The translations under genes were made by a program, and so were the position numbers. From assembly GCA_947650365.1 (NCBI GenBank), contig CANTAL010000200.1, positions 454,626-518,625 of the forward strand: a stretch of DNA of 64,000 nt. Reading direction: 5' to 3'. Within the stretch, counting starts at the first letter, position 1. Every line of letters begins with the position of its first letter. The notes beneath the pieces were generated by a model that searched no databases, was not told the origin of the DNA, and worked only from the letters and a program-made list of their open reading frames with translations. This DNA comes from Chamaelirium japonicum (taxonomy: Eukaryota; Streptophyta; Magnoliopsida; Liliales; Melanthiaceae). Positions 52,627-63,428 of this stretch are shown in pieces.

Positions 52627-54004
52627 ATTCGCACGAATGTATCCATTCTAATTCATTCATACGATCCGTTCTAATTCATTCATACGATCCATTCTATTTC
52701 ATTCGTACGATCCATTCTTACTCATTCGTACGATCCCTTCTAATTCATTTGCATGATCCATTCTAATTCATTCATACGATCCATTCTAATTCCTTCGTAC
52801 GATCCATTCTAATTCATTCGTACGATCCATTCTAATTCATTCGCACGATCCATTCTAATTCATCCATACGATCCATTCTAATTCATTACTACGATTCATT
52901 CTAATTCATTCGTACGATCCATTCTAATTCATTCGCACGAAAGTATCCATTCTAATTCATTCGTACAATCCATTCTTACTCATTCGTAATGAATTAGAAT
53001 GGATAAATTCGTGCAAAAGAATTAGAATAGATTGTATGAATGAATTAGAATGGATCGTGCAAATGAATTAGAATGGATTGTGCGAATGAATTAGAATGGA
53101 TCGTACGAAAGAATTAGAATAGATCGTATGTATGAATTAGAATGGATACATTCGTGCGAATGAATTAGAATAGATCGTGCGAATGAATAAGAATGGATCG
53201 TACGAATGAATTAGAATGGATCGTACGAATGAATTAGAATGGATCGTATGCATGAATTAGAATGGATCATGCGAATGAATTAGAATGGATCGTACGAATG
53301 AATTAGAATGGATCGTACGAAGGAATTAGAATAGATCGTATGAATGAATTAGAATGGATCGTGCGAATGAATTAGAATGGATCGTACGAATGAAATAGAA
53401 TGGATTCGCACGAATGTATCCATTCTAATTCATTCATACGATCCGTTCTAATTCATTCATACGATCCATTCTATTTCATTCGTACGATCCATTCTTACTC
53501 ATTCGTACGATCCATTCTAATTCATTTGCATGATCCATTCTAATTCATTCATACGATCCATTCTAATTCCTTCGTACGATCCATTCTAATTCATTCGTAC
53601 GATCCATTCTAATTCATTCGCACGATCCATTCTAATTCATCCATACGATCCATTCTAATTCATTACTACGATCCATTCTAATTCATTCGTACGATCCATT
53701 CTAATTCATTCGCACGAAAGTATCCATTCTAATTCATTCGTACAATCCATTCTTACTCATTCGTAATGAATTAGAATGGATAAATTCGTGCAAAAGAATT
53801 AGAATGGATTGTATGAATGAATTAGAATGGATCGTGCAAATGAATTAGAATGGATTGTGCGAATGAATTAGAATGGATCGTACGAAAGAATTAGAATAGA
53901 TCGTATGTATGAATTAGAATGGATACATTCGTGCGAATGAATTAGAATAGATCGTGCGAATGAATAAGAATGGATCGTACGAATGAATTAGAATGGATCG
54001 TACG
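52451..54004. repeat. 777-bp tandem duplication
   Basis: ATGCATGAAT 52471/53248 and GTAATGAATT 52986/53763 are both 777 bp apart. 777 is not a multiple of 23, so breakpoints were not in phase with monomers. The left copy carries private changes (GATCCCTTC is shared with 58306; GATTCATTC near 52895). Confidence 0.88.
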
Positions 54005-54416
54005 AAGGAATTAGAATGGATACACGATCCAGATCCATTCTAATTCATTCGCACGATCCATTCTAATTCATTCGTACGATCCATTCTAATTCATTCGTAC
54101 GATCCATTCTAACTCATTCGCACGATCCATTCTAATTCATTCGCACGATCCATTCTAATTCATTCACACGATCCATTCTAATTCATTCATACGATCCATT
54201 CTATTTCATTCGTGCGATCCATTCTTACTCATTCGTACGATCCATTCTAATTCATTTGCACGAAGGTATCCATTCTAATTCATTCATACTATCCATTCTA
54301 ATTCCTTCGTACGATCCATTCTAATTCATTCGAACTATCCATTCTAAGTCATTCGTACGATCCATTCTAATTCATTCGTACGATCCATTCTAATTCATTC
54401 ACACGATCCATTCTTA
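52627..54416. repeat. Satellite blocks carrying a 777-bp tandem duplication
   Basis: + to 52987, - to 53404, + to 53763, - to 54022, + to 54416. The CGTAATGAATTAG switch occurs at 52986 and 53763, 777 bp apart. Confidence 0.86.
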
Positions 54417-55745
54417 CGCATGCGAATGAATTAGAATGGATCGAACGAATGAATTAGAATGGATTGAATTAGAATGAATCGTACGAATGAATTAGAATGG
54501 ATCGTATGAATGAATTAGAATGGATCGTACGAATGAATTAGAATGGATCGTGCTAATGAATTAGAATGGATCGTACGAATGAATTAGAATGGATCGTACG
54601 AATGACTTAGAATGGATCGTTCGAATGAATTAGAATAGATTGTGCGAATGAATTAGAATGGATCGTACGAATGAATTAGAATGGATCGTACGAATGAATT
54701 AGAATGGATACATTCGTGCAAAAGAATTAGAATGGATTGTATGAATGAATTAGAATGGATCGTGCGAATAAATTAGAATGGATCATATGAATGAATTAGA
54801 ATAGATCATACGAATGAATTAGAATGGATCATACGAATGAATTAGAATGGATTGTGCGAATGAATTAGAATGGATCGTACGAATGAATTAGAATGGATCG
54901 TACGAAGGAATTAGAATGGATCATGCGAATGAATTAGAATAGATCATACGAATGAATTAGAATGGATTGTACGAATGAATTACAATGGATAAATTCGTGC
55001 AAAAGAATTAGAATGGATTGTATGAACGAATTAGAATGGATCGTTTGAGTGAATGCGAATGGATCGTGCGAATGAATTAGAATGGAATGAATTAGAATGG
55101 ATTGAATTAGAATGAATCGTACGAATGAATTAGAATGGATCGTACGAATGAATTAGAATGGATCGTAGGAATGAAATAGAATGGATCGTATGAATGAAAT
55201 AGAATGGATCGTATGAATGAATTAGAATGGATACATTCGTGCGAATCCATTCTATTTCATTCGTACGATCCATTCTAATTCATTCGCACGATCCATTCTA
55301 ATTCATTCATACGATCCAATTAGAATGGATCGTATGAATGAATTAGAATGGATCGTGCGAATGAATTAGAATGGATCGCATGAATCCATTCTATTTCATT
55401 CATACGATTCATATTAATGAATTATAATGGATCGAGCGAATGAATTAGAATGGATCGTACGAATGAGTAAGAATGGATCGTGCGAATGAATTAGAATGGA
55501 TCGTACGAATAAAATAGAATGGATTCGCACGAATGTATCCATTCTAATTCATTCATACGATCCATTCTAATTCATTCGTACGATCCATTCTAATTTCTTC
55601 GTATGATCTATTCTTATTCATTCGCCAATCTATTCTAATTCATTCGTACGATCCATTCTAATTCATTCGCACGATCCATTCTAATTCATTCATACGATCC
55701 ATTCTAACTCATTCGCACGATCCATTCTAATTCATTCGCACGATC
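54417..55745. repeat. Satellite - block then third mosaic copy
   Basis: - to 55244, then + to 55317, - to 55383, + to 55415, - to 55524, + to 55745. From about 54560 it copies 48985 onwards at offset 5,575. Confidence 0.86.
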
Positions 55746-58201
55746 CTACGAATGAATTAGAATGGATCGTATGAATGAATTAGAATGGATCGTGCGAATG
55801 AATTAGAATGGATCGTATGAATGAATTAGAATGGATCGTACGAAGGAATTAGAATGGATCGTACGAATGAATTAGAATGGATCGTACGAATGAATTAGAA
55901 TGGATACGAATGGATCGTATGAATGAATTAGAATGAATCGTACGAATGAAATAGAATGGATCGTAAGAAGGAATTAGAATGGATCATATGAATGAATTAG
56001 AATGGATCGTATGAATGAATTAGAATGGATCGTGCGAATAAATTAGAATGGATCGTATGAATGAATTAGAATGGATCGTACGAATGAATTAGAGTGGATC
56101 GTGCGAATGAATTAGAATGGATCGTGCGAATGAATTAGAATGGATCCTACGAATGAATTAGAATGGATCGTACGAAGGAATTAGAATGGATCGTACGAAT
56201 GAATTAGAATGGATCGTACGAATGAATTAGAATGGATACGAATGGATCGTATGAATGAATTAGAATGGATCGTACGAATGAAATAGAATGGATCGTACGA
56301 AGGAATTAGAATGGATCATATGAATGAATTAGAATGGATCGTATGAATGAATTAGAATGGATCGTGCGAATAAATTAGAATGGATCGTATGAATGAATTA
56401 GAATGGATCGTACGAATGAATTAGAATAGATTGTGCGAATGGATTAGAATGGATCATACGATTGAGTAAGAATGGATTGTACGAGTGAAATAGAATAGAT
56501 CGTACGAATGAATTAGAATGGATCGTATGAATGAATTAGAATGGATCGTGCGAATGAATTAGAATGGATCGTACGAATGAATTAGAATGGATCGTATGAA
56601 TGAATTAGAATGGATCGTAGTAATGAATTAGAATTGATCGTACTAATGAAATAGACTGGATTGTACGAATGAGATAGAATGGATCGTACGAATGAATTAG
56701 AATGGATACATTCATGCGAATGAATTAGAATGGATCATACGAATGAATTAGAATGAATTCATTCGTGCGAATGAATTAGAATGGATCGTACGAATGAGTA
56801 AGAATGGATCGTACGAATGAATTAGAATGGATTGAATTAGAATGAATTATACGAATGAATTAGAATGGATCGTACGAATGAATTAGAATGGATCGTACGA
56901 ATGAATTAGAATGGATGGAATTAGAATGAATCGTACGAATGAATTAGAATGAATCATACCGTACGAATGAATTAGAATGGATCATACGAAGGAATTAGAA
57001 TGGATCGTACGAATGAATTAGAATGGATCGTACGAATGAATTAGAGTGGATCGTACGAAGGAATTAGAATGGATCGTACGAAGGAATTAGAATGGATAGT
57101 ACGAATGAATTAGAATAGATACCTTCGTGCAAATAAATTAGAATTGATCGTACGAATGAGTAAGAATGGATCGTACGAATGAAATAGAATGGATTGTATG
57201 AATGAATTAGAATGGATCGTGCGAATGAATTAGAATGGATCGTACGAATGAATTAGAATAGATTGTGCGAATGAATTAGAATGGATCGTACGAATGAATT
57301 AGAATGGATCGTACGAATGAATTAGAATGGATCGTATGCATGAATTAGAATGGATCGTGCGAATGAATTAGAATGGATCGTACGAATGAATTAGAATGGA
57401 TCGTACGAACGAATTAGAATGGATCGTATGAATGAATGAGATTGGATCGTATTAATGAATTAGAATGGATCGTACGAATGAATTAGCATGGATTGAATTA
57501 GAATGAATCGTACGAATGAATTAGAATGAATCATACCGTACGAATGAATTAGAATGGATCATACGAAGGAATTAGAATGGATCGTATGAATGAATTAGAA
57601 TGGATCGTGTGAATGAAATAGAATGGATCGTATGAATGAATTAGAATGGATCGTGCGAATGAATTAGAATGGATCGTTCGAATGAATTAGAATAGATTGT
57701 GCGAATGAATTAGAATGGATCGTACGAATGAATTAGAATGGATCGTGCGAATAAATTAGAATGGATCGTATGAATGAATTAGAATGGATCGTACGAATAA
57801 ATTAGAATAGATTGTGCGAATGAATTAGAATGGATCGTACGAATGAATTAGAATGGATCGTACGAATGAATTAGAATAGATCGTACGAATGAATTAGAAT
57901 GGATCGTACGAATGAATTAGAATGGATCGTGCGAATGAATTAGAATGGATCGTACGAATGAATTAGAATCGATTGTGCAAATGAATTAGAATGGATCGTA
58001 CGAATGAATTAGAATGGATCGTACGAATGAATTAGAATGGATCGTATGCATGAATTAGAATGGATCATGCGAATGAATTAGAATGGATCGTACGAATGAA
58101 TTAGAATGGATCGTACGAAGGAATTAGAATAGATCGTATGAATGAATTAGAATGGATCGTGCGAATGAATTAGAATGGATCGTACGAATGAAATAGAATG
58201 G
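55746..58201 (-). repeat. Satellite - block, copy of 50171-52626
   Basis: Constant offset 5,575 across about 2.45 kb with very few differences (for example GTGTGAATG at 57608 for GTGCGAATG), indicating a recent duplication. Confidence 0.88.
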
Positions 58202-59215
58202 ATTCGCACGAATGTATCCATTCTAATTCATTCATACGATCCGTTCTAATTCATTCATACGATCCATTCTATTTCATTCGTACGATCCATTCTTACTCAT
58301 TCGTACGATCCCTTCTAATTCATTTGCATGATCCATTCTAATTCATTCATACGATCCATTCTAATTCCTTCGTACGATCCATTCTAATTCATTCGTACGA
58401 TCCATTCTAATTCATTCGCACGATCCATTCTAATTCATCCATACGATCCATTCTAATTCATTACTACGATCCATTCTAATTCATTCGTACGATCCATTCT
58501 AATTCATTCGCACGAAAGTATCCATTCTAATTCATTCGTACAATCCATTCTTACTCATTCGTAATGAATTAGAATGGATAAATTCGTGCAAAAGAATTAG
58601 AATGGATTGTATGAATGAATTAGAATGGATCGTGCAAATGAATTAGAATGGATTGTGCGAATGAATTAGAATGGATCGTACGAAAGAATTAGAATAGATC
58701 GTATGTATGAATTAGAATGGATACATTCGTGCGAATGAATTAGAATAGATCGTGCGAATGAATAAGAATGGATCGTACGAATGAATTAGAATGGATCGTA
58801 CGAAGGAATTAGAATGGATACACGATCCAGATCCATTCTAATTCATTCGCACGATCCATTCTAATTCATTCGTACGATCCATTCTAATTCATTCGTACGA
58901 TCCATTCTAACTCATTCGCACGATCCATTCTAATTCATTCGCACGATCCATTCTAATTCATTCACACGATCCATTCTAATTCATTCATACGATCCATTCT
59001 ATTTCATTCGTGCGATCCATTCTTACTCATTCGTACGATCCATTCTAATTCATTTGCACGAAGGTATCCATTCTAATTCATTCATACTATCCATTCTAAT
59101 TCCTTCGTACGATCCATTCTAATTCATTCGAACTATCCATTCTAAGTCATTCGTACGATCCATTCTAATTCATTCGTACGATCCATTCTAATTCATTCAC
59201 ACGATCCATTCTTAC
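58202..59215. repeat. Satellite blocks, copy without the 777-bp duplication
   Basis: + to 58562, - to 58820, + to 59215. Only one CGTAATGAATTAG switch, at 58561, where the paralogous region has two. Confidence 0.86.
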
Positions 59216-59994
59216 GCATGCGAATGAATTAGAATGGATCGAACGAATGAATTAGAATGGATTGAATTAGAATGAATCGTACGAATGAATTAGAATGGAT
59301 CGTATGAATGAATTAGAATGGATCGTACGAATGAATTAGAATGGATCGTGCTAATGAATTAGAATGGATCATGCGAATGAATTAAAATGGATCGTATGAA
59401 TGAAATAGAATGGATCGTATGAATTAGAATGGATCGTACGAATGAAATAGAATGGATCGTACGAATGAATTAGAATAGATAGTGCGAATGGATTAGAATG
59501 GATCATACGAATGAATTAGAATGGATCGTACGAATGAATTAGAATGGATCGAATTAGAATGAATCGTACGAATGAATTAGAATGGATCGTATGAATGAAT
59601 TAGAATGGATCGTACGAATGAATTAGAATGGATCGTAGTAATGAATTAGAATGGATCATACGAAGGAATTAGAATGAATCGTACGAATGAATTAGAATGG
59701 ATCGTACGAATGAATTAGAATAGATCGTACGAAGGAATTAGAATGGATCGTACGAAGGAATTAGAATGGATAGTACGAATGAATTAGAATGGATACCTTT
59801 GTGCAAATGAATTAGAATGGATCGTACGATTGAGTAAGAATGGATCGTACGAATGAAATAGAATGGATCGTATGAATGAATTAGAATGGATCGTGCGAAT
59901 GAATTAGAATGGATCGTACGAATGAATTAGAATAGATTGTGCGAATGAATTAGAATGGATCGTGCGAATGAATTAGAATGGATCGTACGAATGA
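59216..59994 (-). repeat. Satellite - block
   Basis: About 34 reversed monomers; the 5.6/4.8-kb duplication ends inside it near 59358. Exits GAATTCATTTGCACGAAGG. Confidence 0.86.
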
Positions 59995-61521
59995 ATTCAT
60001 TTGCACGAAGGTATCCATTCTAATTCATTCGTACTATCCATTCTAATTCATTCATACGATCCATTCTATTTCATTCGTACGATCCATTCTAATTCATTCG
60101 CACGATCCATTCTAATTCATTCGCACGATCCATTCTAATTCATTCATACGATCCATTCTATTTCATTCGTACGATCCATTCTTACTCATTCGTACGATCC
60201 ATTCTAATTCATTTGCACGAAGATATCCATTCTATTTCATTCGTACTATCCATTCGAATTCCTTCGTACGATCCATTCTAATTCCTTCGTACGATCCATT
60301 CTAATTCATTCGTACGATCCATTCTAATTCATTCGTACGATCCATTCTAATTCCTTCGTATGATCCATTCTAATTCATTCGTATGGTATGATTCATTCTA
60401 ATTCATTCGTACGATTCATTCTAATTCAATCCATGCTAATTCATTCGTACGATCCATTCTAATTAATTCATACGATCCATCCTAATTCATTCGCACGAAT
60501 GTATCCATTCTAATTCATTCGTACAATCCATTCTATTTCATTCGTACGATCCATTCTTACTCATTCGTACGATCCATTCGGATCCATTCTAATTCATTCG
60601 TACGATCTATTCTAATTCATTCGTACAATCCATTCTAATTCATTAATACGATCAAATCTAATTCATTCGTACGATCCATTCTAATTCATTCGCACGAATG
60701 TATCCATTCTAATTCATTCGTACAATCCATTCTATTTCATTCGTACGATCGATTCTTACTCATTCGTACGATCCATTCGTATGCATTCTAATTCATTCGT
60801 ACGATCTATTCTAATTCATTCGTACGATCCATTCTAATTCATTAATACGATCCAATCTAATTCATTCATACGATCCATTCTAATTCATTCGTACGATCCA
60901 TTCTAATTCATTCGCACGATCCATTCTAATTCATTCGCACGATCCATTCTAATTCATTCATACGATCCATTCTTACTCATTCGTACGATCCATTCTAATT
61001 CATTTGCACGAAGGTATCCATTCTAATTCATTCGTACTATCCATTCTAATTCATTCGCACGAATGTATCCATTCTAATTCATTCGTACGATCCATTCTAA
61101 TTCATTCGTACGATCCATTCTAATTCCTTCGTATGATCCATTCTAATTCATTCGTACGGTATGATTCATTCTAATTCATTTGTACGATTCATTCTAATTC
61201 AATCCATTCTAATTCATTCGTACGATCCATTCTAATTCATTCGTACGATCCAGTCTAATTCATTCGTACGATTCATTCTAATTCAATCCATTCTAATTCA
61301 TTCGTACGATCCATTCTTACTCATTCGTACGATCCATTCTAATTCATTCGTACGATCCATTCTAATTCATTCGTACGATCCATTCTAATTCATTCGCACA
61401 ATCTATTCTAATTCATTCGTACGATCCATTCTAACTCATTCGCACGATCCATTCTAATTCATTCATACGATCCATTCTATTTCATTCGTATGATCCATTC
61501 TAATTCTTTTGCACGAATGTA
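59995..61521 (+). repeat. Satellite + block
   Basis: The 1.9-kb tandem unit starts at about 60300. An inner duplication of about 199 bp gives CGATCCATTCGGATCC at 60569 and CGATCCATTCGTATGC at 60768. Confidence 0.87.
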
Positions 61522-62205
61522 TCGAACGAATGAATTAGAATGGATCGTACGAATGAATTAGAATGGATCGAACGAATGAATTAGAATGGATCGTACGAAT
61601 GAGTAAGAATGGATCGTACGAATGAATTAGAATGGATCGTACGAATGAATTAGAATGGATACATTCGTGCGAATGAATTAGAATGGATCATATGAATGAA
61701 TTAGAATGGATCGTTTGAGTGAATGCGAATGGATCGTGCGAATGAATTAGAATGGATTGTACGAATGAATTAGAATGGATCGTACGAATGAATTAGAATG
61801 GATCGTACGAAGGAATTAGAATGGATAGTACGAATGAATTAGAATGGATCGTACGAATGAATTAGAATGGATCGTGCGAATGAGTAAGAATGGATCGTCC
61901 GAATGAATTAGAATGGATTGAATTAGAATGAATCGTACGAATGAATTAGAATGGATCGTACGAATGAATTAGAATGGATCGTTCGAATGAATTAGAATGG
62001 GTCGTACGAATGAATTAGAATGGATACACGATCCAAATCCATTCTAATTCATTCGTACGATCCATTCTATTTCATTCATACGATCCATTCTAATTCATTC
62101 ATACGATCGTACGAAGGAAATAGAATGGATCGTGCGAATGAATTAGAATATGGATCGTACGAAGGAATTAGAATGGATCGTACGAATGAATTCGAATGTA
62201 TCCTT
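60300..62205. repeat. 1.9-kb tandem segmental unit, copy 1
   Basis: Offset 1,906 to copy 2 at CCATGCTAAT (60431/62337), GATCCATTCGG (60571/62477), ATCGAACG (61521/63427) and GTCGTACG (62001/63907). Includes both a + and a - block, so the unit itself is bidirectional. Confidence 0.92.
61522..62190. repeat. Satellite blocks around the 1.9-kb unit end
   Basis: - to 62027, + to 62106, - to 62190. The first + switch is GGATACACGATCCAAATCC; the last is GAATTCGAATGTATCC. Confidence 0.84.
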
Positions 62206-63428
62206 TCTAATTCATTCGTACGATCCATTCTAATTCATTCGTACGATCCATTCTAATTCCTTCGTATGATCCACTCTAATTCATTCGTACGGTATGATTC
62301 ATTCTAATTCATTCGTACGATTCATTCTAATTCAATCCATGCTAATTCATTCGTACGATCCATTCTAATTCATTCATACGATCCATCCTAATTCATTCGC
62401 ACGAATGTATCCATTCTAATTCATTCGTACAATCCATTCTATTTCATTCGTACGATCCATTCTTACTCATTCGTACGATCCATTCGGATCCATTCTAATT
62501 CATTCGTACGATCTATTCAAATTCATTCGTACGATCCATTCTAATTCATTAATACGATCCAATCTAATTCATTCGTATGATCCATTCTAATTCATTCGCA
62601 CGAATGTATCCATTCTAATTCATTCGTACAATCCATTCTATTTCATTCGTACGATCCATTCTTACTCATTCGTACGATCCATTCGTATGCATTCTAATTC
62701 ATTCATACGATCTATTCTAATTCATTCGTACAATCCATTCTAATTCACTAATACGATCCAATCTAATTCATTCATACGATCCATTCTAATTCATTCGTAC
62801 GATCCATTCTAATTCATTCGCACGATCCATTCTAATTCATTCGCACGATCCATTCTAATTCATTCATACGATCCATTCTTAGTCATTCGTACGATCCATT
62901 CTAATTCATTTGCACGAAGGTATCCATTCTAATTCATTCGTACTATCCATTCTAATTCATTCGCACGAATGTATCCATTCTAATTCATTCGTACGATCCA
63001 TTCTAATTCATTCATACGATCCATTCTAATTCCTTCGTATGATCCATTCTAATTCATTCGTACGGTATGATTCATTCTAATTCATTTGTACGATTCATTC
63101 TAATTCAATCCATTCTAATTCATTAGTACGATCCATTCTAATTCATTCGTACGATCCAGTCTAATTCATTCGTACGATTCATTCTAATTCAATCCATTCT
63201 AATTCATTCGTACGATCCATTCTTACTCATTCGTACGATCCATTCTAATTCATTCGTACGATCCATTCTAATTCATTCGTACGATCCATTCTAATTCATT
63301 CGCACAATCTATTCTAATTCATTCGTACGATACATTCTAATTCATTCGCACGATCTATTCTAATTCAATCATACGATCCATTCTATTTCATTCGTACGAT
63401 CCATTCTAATGATTTTGCACGAATGTAT
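62191..63428 (+). repeat. Satellite + block, copy of 60300-61521
   Basis: Constant offset 1,906, with the same order of ATTAATACGATCC, CGGATCC, CGTATGC and GGTATGATTC variants. Confidence 0.87.

Larger units (their letters stand above)
48985..54560. repeat. 5.6-kb tandem segmental unit, copy A
   Basis: Anchors at offset 5,575: AATGACTTAG 49026/54601, ACGATTCATA 49829/55404, TGGAATTAGA 51341/56916, GATTCGCACG 52626/58201, GTAATGAATT 52986/58561. It contains the 777-bp duplication. Confidence 0.93.
54560..59358. repeat. 4.8-kb tandem segmental unit, copy B
   Basis: Same as copy A but 777 bp shorter: past the second CGTAATGAATTAG of copy A the offset drops to 4,798 (53763/58561; CTTACGCATG 54413/59211). 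Confidence 0.93.
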
